From Ceratobasidium sp. AG-K (Eukaryota; Basidiomycota; Agaricomycetes; Cantharellales; Ceratobasidiaceae), in NCBI GenBank assembly GCA_037039685.1, contig JAWNGF010000009.1, forward strand, positions 434,001-498,000: a stretch of 64,000 bases of DNA, written 5' to 3'. The notes under the pieces are model-generated. The model was not told the origin of the DNA. It saw only the letters and a list, made by a program, of their open reading frames with translations, and searched no databases. The translations under genes and the position numbers were made by a program. Of this stretch, positions 36,031 to 47,706 are shown in pieces; the stretch's first letter is position 1, and every line of letters starts with the position of its first letter.

Positions 36031-37879
36031 ATGCACATACTCCAACTACCCACCGATGTTGTCATCACAATCCTTTCCCATGTTTCGACCGCGAAAGACT
36101 TGTGTGCTTGTAATCAGGTTAATAGTCCCCAAGTCACGTATGATGCCTTGCGCTGACTAGCTATTAGGTCTGCAAGTCTATTCACTGTTTATTTCAATCT
36201 TCCCCTCAGCTGTACCACCGATGGCTGCTCGCTCGGGCCAGCCTAGTAGATAGTGTCTACGGTGTTGAACATGTTTCGCTCCTTGAGCGCTCCAAACTGG
36301 TCAATGATCTAGAGAGGATTTGGCATCCTCAGTTACTGCTCTCACGCCGACAACTCAAAGTCGCGCTGGAGGGACCGTGTACAAGCTACCAAATCCATAA
36401 CGGCGTTATTGCCGCTGGCATTCTCTCCGGCGCAACGGCTCAATCGAGCAACTGCACATATATCGACTCCCCTCATATTTGACCGGCCTCAAGGCGAAAC
36501 TGTGGAAGCATGGTTTCACGCGGGGGATCGAGATCGACGCTTTCAAGATGGATCCTGGGCAGGATCTGCTGGTACTCATCGGAACGTCTGTGGATGCACC
36601 AAGTGAAGGTCGCCCTAGGTGAGGATAGTCACATCAACTGCGATCTGAAGCTAACGTTATGTTAGTACCAAGTCGACAATAAATATACACCTTCGTACAT
36701 TATCTAGCAACACCTCTCACCCCGCCACGAGTCTACCATCGCTGCCACTCAGTCGCTTCCTACCCAAACGAACTCTCGAATCTTCTATGGGATATCCTCA
36801 TAGTCACACAACCGTGCGGCTGTATCGTGACATTATTGGGGTTTTGGCCAAGCCAAGCGGGGATGAGCCGGACATCTCGCCAACCTTGGTTATCTGGTCC
36901 TGGACGAGTGGCCAACGACTGTTGACATTTTCCCCCAATACGTCAATCGATGACTTTACCTTTATCGGTCGAGAAACAGTCCTACTTACACATCATGTTA
37001 CGTCAAGTGGACCCGCACTCAGCACAATGCGCATCTCTTCTGGTCGACCGTATTCAAAGCACCCCGACCTTTCCCCGGATCCGGATTCCCCACTAGTATT
37101 GACGTTCTTCCAACTTCCTAATCCTCTAGTCTGCTCTTCCGGGTGTCTGTCGGTGAACCCCATTAGGATACTCTGCGACCCCGTCCCCACTGATTCGCCG
37201 CTCGTCACCACGGAGGGTAATTTTGCCCCGAGCATCTTTGCCCCCAGTCCTTCCATGGAGTCGACGATTGTGGCATTTTCGTTTCCTGTTGAACTGCATT
37301 AAGCGGTGCACAAGAAACAATCAACCATACTCTTCTAGTTCGTGCATCTACCTTTACCAGGTTTCCTGAAGGAACTTCCAAAACCCCGAAGCAATATACG
37401 TTTACTGAATGGAGTGTGCGCGGTGTTTGCTGGTTTCTCGGTCAGCCAGGGCATCTCTTTGGCCAACGATACGCACACACGGCTCTCGACCACCCTCGAA
37501 CCAACGTCGAGGTCTACGATTTTAATCCATGTCACGTTGGGACGCCGAGCGTACCGGGCTGGCAAACATTACTCGGCCAGGGAAAGGACAAGTTGCCCCC
37601 TACAATAGTCCCTAAACTAAGTTTGTCCAAGCGTTGGGGAAGATGCAAGTCTAGCCATAAGCGTTATCTGGACGCTGACCTAAAGTCGACGTTGCCCTAT
37701 AAGCGACAAACCATGAGAGCCGGGATCACTGAGACCAGGGTTAGATGTGCTCTAGACCACGAGCGTATTGTGAGCATCGAGGTGAGCATCTAGCCTTTAT
37801 GCTAACGAACACGCCTTCTGATGTCTATCAGTCGGAACGGGGAGGGCTCGTACGTGGATTTGTAGCATACAACATCTAG
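36031..37879 (+). pseudogene. F-box protein with beta-propeller-like body, two apparent frameshifts
   Basis: An SCF-type substrate adaptor by family. The F-box is MHILQLPTDVVITILSHV, then VCKSIHCLFQSSPQLYHRW after an intron. The body has the basidiomycete F-box landmarks YQIHNGVIAAGILSG, KMDPGQDLLVLIG, TLVIWSWTSGQRLLTF and WSVRGVCWFLGQPG, and can end SERGGLVRGFVAYNI after a last intron. One base is missing at about 36430 (SIEQLHIYRLPSYL is out of frame with ILSG) and one at about 37300 (GAQETINHTLLV is out of frame with FPVELH). Without those breaks the gene would be complete. Either a young pseudogene or consensus errors. Confidence 0.7.
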
Positions 37880-38175
37880 ACTGTATGCACCATTGGACCC
37901 ACTTGTTGACAAGTAGAGAGCAACCTTATATTAATGTAATACTCACATCACCAAGAACACCATTATCTTACGTGTAGCATTTGACTTCCTCACATTTGTA
38001 TTCATTTTTACATTTCGAAAATAATGCATACGCGAACGTGTGCAGTTTCGATAGCACGCAGCAAACAATTACGTGATTGTTATGGTGCCAACCAAGGAGC
38101 CGCATGATGCCATTCTTGTCCTCCACCACCACGTCCGTTCTCTCTGCTACTTTTTAGCTGCCCAAGTGTCGGGGT
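37880..38175. other. Intergenic, no gene seen
   Basis: AT-richer spacer between two plus-strand genes. It should hold the promoter for the gene at 38176. Confidence 0.4.
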
Positions 38176-39154
38176 ATGCCAGGTCCACGAAACAAGAACA
38201 AGAATAAGAAGAAAAAGGGCAACAAGGCGCCACCGCCGGCGGTAACGACAAACACCGAACCCTCTCCGTCCCCCGCACCGCAGAACGATGAACGTGATTC
38301 CAGAGAAATATCCGCACCTGTCCTAGACCCCGGCACTGGCCCGCGCGTACACGACCTTCCTGCGTTCTTAGTTTCGCCCTTTGCCGCGCCTCCGACGTAC
38401 GACGATCCCGTCTGCGACTGGTTCCTTGACTCGACAACCTATGCGATCATCGAACAACTCTTACCCGAAGATCTTGCCTTGGTAAGTGATATTGGTACAT
38501 CCATGGCATGTTCCACACGAAACCTAATTTGCGACTTTTAGATTTTACACTACAACCGGACGCGCCTCATTGACCGTGTCTGCCCCGCTTGTCGCCGATT
38601 TTATAGACTGGGTGATCTGCTACCGTTGCTCGCACCCGAACCAGGATCCATAGACGACCTAGACCGACAGCAAGAAGACTCGAGAACGATTCACGAGCAA
38701 CAGATTAGCGGATTATGTATGTCTCCTGTTATTTAACGCCCGTCGGACTCGACTTATAGAATCACCTTTATTGGCAGGCTCCTTTGTTTGCTTCAGCCTC
38801 GCATGCTTCAACTACCCTGGAGCACGGGGGGCATGGGGACGCACTGCCGAACTACTAGACCCTTGGACTACTGAGCTGCTCAACGGACCTGGCGCTGGGA
38901 TTCCCGACCAGGGGATGAGTGACTTGGTCAAGATGACACGTAACCATGACCTCGGAATCGGATACATGATATCCAAGCCGTGGCCCGGGCCGCCAGTGCT
39001 CTACGAATTTGATGAGGATGTGGGAGGTGGCGAATCTATACCTGAAGAGGATGATGACGAGCTGTGGGTGGAAGAATCCCCATATTCGTCTGATAGTGAA
39101 CCCCGAGGCCGAGAGCGCACTGTCAAACCGCTCGGTGCGAGTAGATGGCGATGA
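38176..39154 (+). CDS. Uncharacterised protein with CPAC motif and acidic tail
   Basis: I do not recognise the family. The ATG at 38176 opens a lysine/asparagine-rich start (MPGPRNKNKNKKKKGNK), possibly a nuclear or nucleolar signal, then a proline-rich linker. Exon 2 contains LIDRVCPACRRFYRLGDLL, a single CxxC pair that might be half a zinc site. The third exon contains SFVCFSLACFNYPGARG and WTTELLNGPGAGIP. The C-terminus is acidic (SIPEEDDDELWVEE). Introns at about 38481-38541 and in the 38717-38778 interval have GT-AG ends and keep the frame, which supports a real gene. No neighbour suggests a pathway. Confidence 0.6.
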
Positions 39155-39327
39155 GGTACCGCTGTCCAACGCCATCGTCTGTATCGTCTCATGCTTGTTT
39201 AACGTTTTGGTGAGTCGTTCATATCCTCATCTAGTAATGATTATTAACTAGATGTAGGACACTATGTTTGATCTACTTGTAACCAATACATGTCATTCGT
39301 ACGCCACCACTCCGCCATACTGTATCA

Positions 39328-40569
39328 TCAAGCTGCCTTTTCCTTCCCCTTTCCCGCCCCACTCGCCCTCCAAGCTCCCAAAATATGCTCAATCACATCG
39401 TCTACACCCGTTCCGTTCTTGACAGCCGCAAAGACGGTCGGACCGCCGTCACGCATCATAGCAGCGTCTCGTGCCATAACCTCGAGCGATGCACCAACGT
39501 AAGGAGCCAAGTCGATTTTGTTAACGATTAGCAAGTCGGACTTCACATCCACGTTGATGTCAACTTTTTAAATCGTCCATTACGGTGCGTACACACCTGG
39601 GAAATCCCTGGTCCGCCCTTCCGAGGGATCTTGTCACCACCTGAGACGTCGATCTAGGATCTCATGTAAATCACCGGATGGTCGGAGCGCTTGGATATGC
39701 ATCACGTACGACGTAGATAATGTAGTCGGCGAGTTCGCGTGAGTAGTTGGCCGCCAGGTTGTCTCCTCCACTTTCGACGAACAGTAGCTCACATCCGAAT
39801 TGAGCCTGGTATAACATGAGTTCTACCCAGCGGTTCGTGTGATGTCCGTACCTGAAGCTCCTCCAGGGCGCCCAGATTGGCCGACACATCCTCTCGAATA
39901 GCAGCATGAGGGCACCCGCCAGTTTCAATCGCACGAATGCGCTCGGCAGGGAGTGCGCCGTTCCGAATCAAGAATTCTTGATCTTCGCGAGTAAAAATAT
40001 CATTTGTTGTTACACCTGAATGCAAGTGTATAAGCGCATGGTCAATGTCGAGGTCCCGGCGGACTTACCAATGTTGTACTTGTCCCTCAGCTTTTGACAT
40101 AGAGCCAAGGTGAGTGCGGTCTTTCCAGAACCTACCGGACTGATATGAAAGCGTGAATTCCAGGTCAACAGATACGCTATATAATGCTTATCCCACCCTC
40201 CGATACCAATAGTGAACCCTCTTTCATTCCAATCTCGCCCGGAATAGTCTGGTAGGTCGCGCTCGGCAAACTTTCCTACAATACACATTGCTTAGATGCA
40301 ACTTGAGCACACAAAACCAGCAGCCTACTAACCGGCATGCTCAAGGTGTTCATGGGTATGTCCATGTTCCATCGGGGTCCATGTGCCACTGCCATGCGAG
40401 TGAGAATACTGGCCATCATGCGAGTGTGAATGGTGATCATCTCCGTGCTGCTCGCCCGTTAGCCGCTGCGTCCAGCTTTATCTAGATAACGCACGGAATG
40501 AGCATGGCCTTGCGGTAGATGGGCCAGCGCTGAAGAAAGCTCAAACTTGCATACGCCAGCGTCAGCCAT
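39328..40569 (-). CDS. UREG: Urease accessory GTPase UreG
   Basis: Hydrolyses GTP to deliver nickel to apo-urease with UreD/UreF partners. The start is [20 protein letters not shown], followed by a His-rich stretch ([29 protein letters not shown]) that may bind nickel. The GTPase core has RGFTIGIGG joined across an intron to [14 protein letters not shown] (P-loop). Next are [34 protein letters not shown] (the CPH metal-binding motif), [14 protein letters not shown] and the NKxD motif [18 protein letters not shown]. It ends [10 protein letters not shown]. All exons are in frame. Urease itself is not in the window, but a NiCoT nickel permease lies at 55.3 kb. Confidence 0.93.
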
Positions 40570-40928
40570 GACAACTGAGTGGGGGTGATGTGGGGTATAG
40601 ACTCGGTCGCGGGGAGAGTTGGAGCGCCGCCGGCTTATAACGAGGCGGGTGCATACACATGCCGATCTGGGCCGAAATCACTGATTCAGCCAATGCGCAA
40701 CCCCGCATATTCCGGCGATTGTCGCCATCCACTAGCAATCCAAAATGAAGTTATGATACATGCTGGTTCCGGCCTATCTCGAGCCGAATGCATGCTTCAA
40801 CTCTCCCCTGGGTGAAGGCGAGATTCGAGTTGACGGACTAGGTACATTGCATAATCCGATTACCTCATGACGAGCTGGGTAATCGCTTGCATTCCGCCAC
40901 CACACTCACCCACCCACCCACTAGAAAT
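40570..40928. promoter_or_regulatory. Divergent intergenic region, UREG and G-patch gene
   Basis: About 360 bp between oppositely directed start codons, with no ORF support. It must hold both promoters. Confidence 0.45.
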
Positions 40929-41824
40929 ATGGCTACAGAAGCCTTCACTATTGTATCACACTATAATTCAACTAATAATGAAATACCCAGCGCTGTAGAA
41001 AAGGAAGCTGTCTTATCATCAGATTTAGACGCACTTTGGGAATCTGAAGCTGGGCCTTCGAACATCTCGCTCAAACGGCGAATACCCCCACGCTTTGTTC
41101 CTGCCACCAATCTTTACTCTAGCATAGAGGCAACCAGAAGCCTTGATTCTCTGGTCAAAACCGAGTCCAAAGATATAAGCTCATGGTATGCCGGCCTGTC
41201 ACGAACTCAGATGTCAACGCCACGGGAGCAACCAGAGCTACTCTCGAGACCAGTCGCCGCGGCCGTCCCTCAACGAAAGCTACCCAAACCAACAAAAAAC
41301 GACTGGTTCATTCGTCGCGCATTGTCCAACGTCCCTCCCGATGCTACCCCAGCTCCCACTACCAGTTTAGCCGACATGCTGCAGCAGGAACCTCCTTCTC
41401 TCGAAAAACCCGTACAACCACCCGTATTTTTACATATTGGACCCAACAATCCAGGCTGGGGGATGCTACAGCGTCACGGATGGGAAGAAGGGCAGCCACT
41501 TGGTTTAGGAAGCGCACCAGTAACGCCAGCGGCATCAACACCGTCATCGGAGACGCCACCTGACGGAGTGAAGAAAACCCCTCATCCTCCTCCCGGACCG
41601 CACTCATAACTCCGCTCCGGACCACTCTCAAGGTCGACAAGCGTGGGATCGGCCCTAGGTCTAGGTCATCGCCAAAGCCGGTTGTCACCCATTCGCTATC
41701 CGACATTCGGATGGCCGCGGAACGGGCTCGAAGGGAACGGGATGGTCGTGGAAAGCGTGGGTTCGCTCGGACGGCAAGAAGAGACGCTGAGGAGCGATCC
41801 CGGTTGTTTCAAGAGTTGAAGTAG
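40929..41824 (+). CDS. G-patch domain protein (GPANK1-like), one apparent frameshift
   Basis: The ATG at 40929 (MATEAFTIVSHYNSTNNE) begins a mostly disordered region, followed by a G-patch (PNNPGWGMLQRHGWEEGQ then PLGLG), a short module that activates DEAH helicases in RNA processing. Past about 41575 the frame that carries family-like sequence changes. ITPLRTTLKVDKRGIGPR, KPVVTHSLSDIRMAAERA and the basic end RRDAEERSRLFQELK are one base out, at AAGAAAACCCC, a run that could have lost an A. In the uncorrected frame the protein stops at 41609. A 66-bp intron from GTGAAG to CTCAAG would also restore frame but would delete the conserved-looking TPLRTTLK. Confidence 0.7.
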
Positions 41825-41897
41825 GACCAAGTATTGGACGGTGTTGCGTGTTATGTATCATGTAGTAAGTACTGTAGTATTGATGGTATAATGTAAT

Positions 41898-43565
41898 TCA
41901 CAATCCTTCCGTAATGTTGGTTGAATCAACCAGCGGCTCCACAATGAGGGCAATGTTCCTAGCACTACCACTGCTCAACTGATCGAAAACATTGACGGCT
42001 CGCACCTGAAAAGTGGGCAACCTATCACTCGAAACTAGCTCTTCAGCCAAGTAGAGTACCCGATCCACGATGACAAGACTTTCAATCACTGGCCCAATGA
42101 GTGCTCGTAGGACATGCAGGATTTCGAGTTGAAATGCCAATATCTCGACCTCGGGGCCGTAATTGGCATGTTCAGAGAGGCGTGCACTGTCGAGCGCCAT
42201 CTTCTGGCATGCCGTTTGCAAGAAGACCTCCCAACTTGTGTAGGCGCGGTCTGGTAACCTGCCCAAACGACCGGGTAGCCCTCCGCCCCCCTTTGTGTGG
42301 AGTATCCGTGCAAGGAGAGCTCTCCATACGATCTTTCGCCTCGCCAACCTCGCACGCTCCATCTCGCTTTGCGACCGAATCCATTGAGCTGGACATTGTG
42401 CCGCGAGCTGAAGGTGGTTTTGCGACAGTTCGAGATTTATGTCTGGTGGGGTGCGAGTTGTTATCCGCGATAATGGAAAGTCGTCTAATTGAGCGTTAGT
42501 AGAGGGGTCGGTTGAACAGGGTGCAATTACCTTTATTCCGCATCAGATTATAACAGCACCCGACGAGAACCAGTGCGTTGGGAGTCCATGCTCGCTCGGA
42601 TTCGCGAGGCGCCCCCTGCTCAGAGCGATTGTATAAATCAACGAAACAGCGGAGTACGGCAGGGGTGAGACTCCCACACGCATGTAAGCCAGTTACAAGC
42701 ACTGGATGGGGTGCCTGTGTCGGATCGAGCTTCAGTCCTACGGTCCATTCGTCGACAGCGCTCAAGAGAGAGTCAGAAGTGATGAACAAAGTGCGATGCG
42801 TGACAGCCGTCGAATGCTGATCACGACCAATAGCTGGTTTGTTACTGGTAATACGAGCTCGTTGGCGTTCCGCATGCGAGAGGCCTTGGCCACGAAGAGT
42901 TGCACCCTCCGTTTGCCCCTCATCGCCGTCGAGTGCCAAAACGCACGTATTAGGGTGTTTTGCTAGTCTGCGTGAGAGGTACCCTTGCCCTGCACCCACG
43001 TCCACTATGAGTCTCGTCGGGATAGTACCCCAATACGTCTTGTCAATCAAACAGCTTAGACGGTCAACCTCGTGAGCTTTCTTGGGAGACATTCCAGGGG
43101 TGTGATGACTGTCTGGGTCGGCGACGAGAGCTGTATCCGCATTGCGAGGGAGTCGTAGTCTGGATGTTTGTTCGACCAAATATCCGAGAGATGGGTGCAA
43201 TGGAACGTCTGGCAGCAGCTACGCCGATTAGTTGTCTATGGTGATAATCCAGTGCGTGGCAGCTTACCTTGAGGTATCGGCTGCCCGGCCGCGCTCTGGA
43301 TCAAACTGTTGACGAGCCTCTCGCGATGGTCAGGCTCAGTATAGCCAGCCCAAGTCCACCACTCCGCAATACAACCTTCAGCGGATAGAGCACCTTGTAT
43401 AGCCACCTCGTTAGGATGGGCGAGTACGAGTGATTGGACAAGCGACGACGAGATAAAACATTTGAGCTCTGAGACATATTGGTCGATCGCGCTAAGGTTG
43501 AAGCCAATTGGAAGCTCGATCTCGAACGGAAGGGGTTTGTTCATAGCACCTGATGTATTGGCCAT
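41898..43565 (-). CDS. METTL25/RRNAD1-like methyltransferase
   Basis: A Rossmann-fold SAM-dependent methyltransferase-like protein. The N-terminal part (MANTSGAMNKPLPFEIELPI) has helical content. After an intron comes LHPSLGYLVEQTSRLRLP and GMSPKKAHEVDRLSCLI, then the SAM motif LIVDVGAGQGYLSRRLA, then LVTGLHACGSLTPAVLRC and LVLVGCCYNLMRNKG, both hallmarks of the METTL25 group. The C-terminal half (FLQTACQKMALDSARL; VFDQLSSGSARNIALIVE) is also conserved. Related human proteins act on ribosomal or protein targets; the fungal target is not known to me. Frame intact. Confidence 0.85.
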
Positions 43566-43716
43566 TCACTGAGACTGATATACAGACTTGGTTATTGAAG
43601 GCTTGGGGCAGGAGAGACTGGGTTTCCACATGCTTTATTTGGATGAGCAATCAAATTGGTGTGGGACTGTATATTACATAGGTAGTTAGCAAGATAGCCG
43701 GTCGTAGACTGTATAC

Positions 43717-44874
43717 TCATGTTAGACTAGCGAGGTGCCATTTGTGTATGTCCTTCCCAATCTTTACCTCGACGCTACGTGCATTGAATTTGCCCAGAGT
43801 CAATAGCCTTTCGGAGAATCTTGATTGTAATCGTTCAACCATGAGGTCCAAGGCAGCAAAAAATCCGTCTAGCTCTTGACTGGAGAATTCCTCCTTGGAT
43901 ATGTCCGCATGAGTGGAGTCGCGTTCACCGAGAGTTAGCGTGGTGGCCGTCGGGACAGGCGTTAAGATCCAGGCGATAGATATATGGAAGCGAGGTTGAG
44001 CGTAGTATGGAAGTTGTCTAAGAGATGTTAGGTGAGAGACTAAAGACTGAGATAATGATTGAAACTGCATCCTGTCAGACCGAGTTGAAACCCAAAAAGT
44101 GAGCTTACCTCCTGGTGGCCCGCGCCTACCTCCACGCACAAAAACGTCCGAGACTTGTCATCATTTGTCAGGGTCGTAAGTTGAACGAACGAAGCAGGAA
44201 ACCTACACAGGAACCAGTTATTGACCAGTTCCGGAACAGTTGGCGTCCACTTACTGGTAATTTTTCTGCGCAGCCTTTCGAACCTCTTTTCTAAAGTCAT
44301 CTCGTTGATGCGCTCTTAGGGGTACTGGCCTCGATAAACTAAGATGTGGGCAGAACTTAGAGGTAGGCTGCTCGGTATCTTTTTGAGCCACCGTATTTGG
44401 TGCTGGTTCCAAAAGTGTGTGCCAGGAGGGATTCGTTGCCTGCGCGCATTGAACTATCTCCTCTAGTAATGCCAAAAGCTCATTTCCAAGCTTGACTGGG
44501 ACATAAACGTGTGCAACAAACTGTCCTTCCACGTACGGAATTGTCCTTTTTCGACCTTGGTGCTTGGAAGGGTCATCGACGGGGGCTACGAATACGGATA
44601 AGTGCGGATGTTCGAATGGCTATGAAACACTTACCTGGAATAAATAAAGAATCATCTAATTTTGGCAGGGCTCTGACGATAATCAATACGAGAGATATCA
44701 AGTCGAGCTACGCAACACTTACTTGGCTCGCTTCAATAGCACGTTCGATTGGTCGGGTGGAGAACATTTGCGCTTTACGAGGTTTGAGGCTATTTTCCCA
44801 TCAGTCGGAGGCGCGTCGTTTTCATCGCTAGAGTCGCTAGAGTCGCCACCATAGTCAACAAGTCCACGGAGCAT
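43717..44874 (-). CDS. USB1: U6 snRNA phosphodiesterase Usb1
   Basis: A 2H-family 3'-5' exonuclease that trims and seals the U6 snRNA 3' end. The start MLRGLVDYGGDSSDSSDEND (ATG 44874) is typical of fungal Usb1; an in-frame frame extends upstream without ATG. The core contains GQFVAHVYVPV, the first catalytic H-x-S motif PHLSLSRPVPL, the KSRTFLCVEVGAGHQ segment and the second H-x-S motif PRFHISIAWIL. The end is DIHKWHLASLT. The intron after GHQE ends at GATGCAG and restores frame to FQSLSQSLVSHL. Both catalytic histidines are present. Confidence 0.92.
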
Positions 44875-45051
44875 GCGTGACGGTCGTCGTTGGGGATGTA
44901 GTCGTGACTTGGCGCCGAGATGAATAAGCCCAACCAACTACAACCTGCTGATCGAGCGATTGACAAAACGCGATTTCAGGATTCAAGTACCTCTAATAAA
45001 AATACAATAAAATAATACAATGAGGGTAGGTAGATTGGTGCAAGTAAACAT

Positions 45052-47350
45052 CTAAAACTCTCGATGGACAGTTGGCACATACATCCTTAACCATTGTACG
45101 GTATCAGGAGAAATCTGAAGGCACCGGGATATATGCAGTTCTCGAATAGGCGTTGCGGCCCATTTACTCGATCTCCGGTGGTCAGGTAGCCGGGAACCAA
45201 CAAATGCCCTAATAGCCTGCGAGTCGACCGAAGTGCAACCGTCTATTGAAAGTAGTCGGAGGTTTGGACAGAGCAGATCTTCAGGATCAGATAGTTCCTA
45301 AAGTCGAAATATCAGCAAGGGGTACGAAACTGAATATGTGCTAGAGTCGTACGTTCAACAAAAACGGCGACACGTCCTCGCAATCCGCCAACTCTAAAGA
45401 CTCAAGCTTGGGAAGCTTTTGTAACATTCGAACCAGTTGTTCTTCAACAATCAGCGATGAATTGATATTGAGTGTCTAAATTCACTCAGTATTAGTTTGA
45501 GCCGCCCGTTACCAGGCCGAGCCACTCACCTTCAAAGACAACTCCTCTGCCTTTTGCTGATAAATCATTTCCAGTGGCATCGATATATCGTCGAGGTAAG
45601 AAATCTCGAGATGTTTTAAACCAGGCAGGACAAGACGGCTAAGCAGCATGGACAATCTCGCGCTGCCGCAAAAATAGAACACCGCACGGTTCAGGCGAGG
45701 AAGTGCGATCTGAGGAGTGTATAATATCTCTTCAGGTACTTCTGACTCTTCATCTCCATCGCAATCCGACATATTACGGAGCGTCAGATCGGCTAGAGTC
45801 GCAGCGCAAGCACCAAGGAGGCGGAGCAGCTGCGAGCAGGAAGGTGCCGAATTGAACCAGTAGTCGCTGAGGTAAAGTGTAGTCAGCTTGCCAAAAGGCG
45901 CAACCATGGCGTCCCACCCAAAGTTGACGGATGAGAACGAGAGGGTGGTCAACGAAGCCGTCTCTTCCAACATCCAAGGCAGCTCTCGAATGTTTCTTGT
46001 GAACTTTTGAGCCCCAACGTGAAGCGAGAACTCTTTCAAACGTGGAGCTGATCCAGCACAGAATCGGAGAGCCGCTCGCGCATGGGCATGACCCGGGACC
46101 TCCACTCGTAAAGATCTCCAACGGCCCATGTGTGGTTGAAGTAACTCAAATGCGTCCAGCAAAGCACTGGTAACATTTCCCACATATGTAACGTGCTCTG
46201 TAAACGCAACCTGGATATCCAAGGGGGCGGATCGCGAACGTTCAAGGCGCATCTCAGCATTACCGAGAGAGTTGTGAATATCAATAGTAATAGATGCCCA
46301 GAGCGACTGTTATACCTCAAAGGTCAATTACACTGACGCCATGAAGTGCCCAAGTGAATGGTTACGCACTGGAGTAGATTCCGCGACCTCTCTCCATAAC
46401 TTGCACACTCTACGTACGCCGTCCAAAAACAACCCGCCAGTTTCAGGTATCGGCGCAAACCCTCCTGCCACTGCCGGGTTGGCACCAAGTTCGAAGATGT
46501 ACATCAGGATCTCGGTCGGAACTCGTGAAATTGGAGACAATCTATTTGCTGCTCGCTCCAATCGGGTCTGGACCTTCATTCGCTCTTCGAGTAGCTCGGA
46601 TAAACGATGGTCGAGCGAGTCTAGAGTCCTTCGCAAAGAGGGGGTTTCCTCGAGTTCGGAGTCCGAGTTGAGCTTCGCTTTTGGCGGTTGGACGGCAGGA
46701 GGTGGGCGAGGAGTTGAGGATCCCGAGATCGCGGAAGGAGGAGGTTGGTGAAGCTGACTACCCGATGCCGCCATTGTGGGCGACCAGGCTCGACTGGGGA
46801 CAAGCCTCAACTGATTCGATGATAGCGCCGGTGAAAGTGGCAGGAGAGTATGAAACAGGCCCAACATTGGTGAATCTACTCCATGGGTCCTTTCACGCAG
46901 AGGTAATATATGCGCTGTCGAACCATGGGAAATCTTGATGTCTGGAACCAGGAGAGTAGGTGAGTCGATGACGATGCGTGGGCGTTGTTTATTAGACGAC
47001 AAGGATGGTTTTCGCGAGATTGGGAATGGCGTTGCGCCGGATTCAGATAACCGACTTGTATGGGAGAGGATAGTATTGCGAAAGGTAGAGTCGACATGCT
47101 GAAATGTCCACTGTGGCCCAGTGTTGGACAGCAATTCATTATCGTGATTGATCATTGACGCCGGGCGGGAAGGCGGATCCGAGATAGGTTCTAGAGACCA
47201 CTGGGAAGAACCTACGGCAAATTCAACTAGAATAATTTCTATCAGTTTGTCAAAGAACCAAGGCAAGGTAGAGAACATACTTGGGCTAGCACACGATGTT
47301 GGCGATGACAAGGTCCATTGTAGACCTTCGATGTGTAAGTAATCAGTCAT
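45052..47350 (-). CDS. F-box protein with leucine-rich C-terminus
   Basis: A predicted SCF ubiquitin-ligase adaptor. A coiled coil (LDSLDHRLSELLEERMKVQT) leads into the F-box ANRLSPISRVPTEILMYIFE. After that come RRVCKLWREVAEST and repeated leucine-rich units (LRVEVPGHAHARAALRF; LTTLYLSDYWFNSAPSC; LADLTLRNMSDCDG; LKHLEISYLDD; LRLLSIDGCTSV; IRELHISRCLQIS). The start is uncertain: ATG 47350 gives a long N-terminus with three QW-containing units, while MAASGSQLHQPPPS at 46774 is a more usual start. Possible short introns near 47279-47226 complicate the upstream part. Frame through the body is intact. Confidence 0.75.
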
Positions 47351-47706
47351 AATTCACAGTTTATACGGCAAGAAGATGGATACAACGAAGAAATACTAGT
47401 ATCCGGTCAGCTCACGCCATCACGCCTTCAAATACGGGCCCAGGAGTCACATGCGGTCGCCCGCAGGTCGCCTCGAGGATGTCCAAGCCGCGTGGGTGCT
47501 CCACCTTCGACTTCGCTACCCTTGCGCCAACTTTCCTCGCACTCAGGCACAGCATCGGGTCTATCGTGAGTGTGGTGCATACCTTCTGCTACAACCTCCT
47601 GAATGCCTCGCGAAGCCGGGAGACAAGTGTCATGCAATACTCAATAAGGAATCAACTTGAGTTGTGATAACAGAAGCTAGTTTACATGCATAAACCCAGC
47701 ATAGAG
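47351..47706. other. Intergenic, no gene seen
   Basis: Upstream of the F-box/LRR gene and downstream of prohibitin-2. No supported ORF. Confidence 0.4.
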
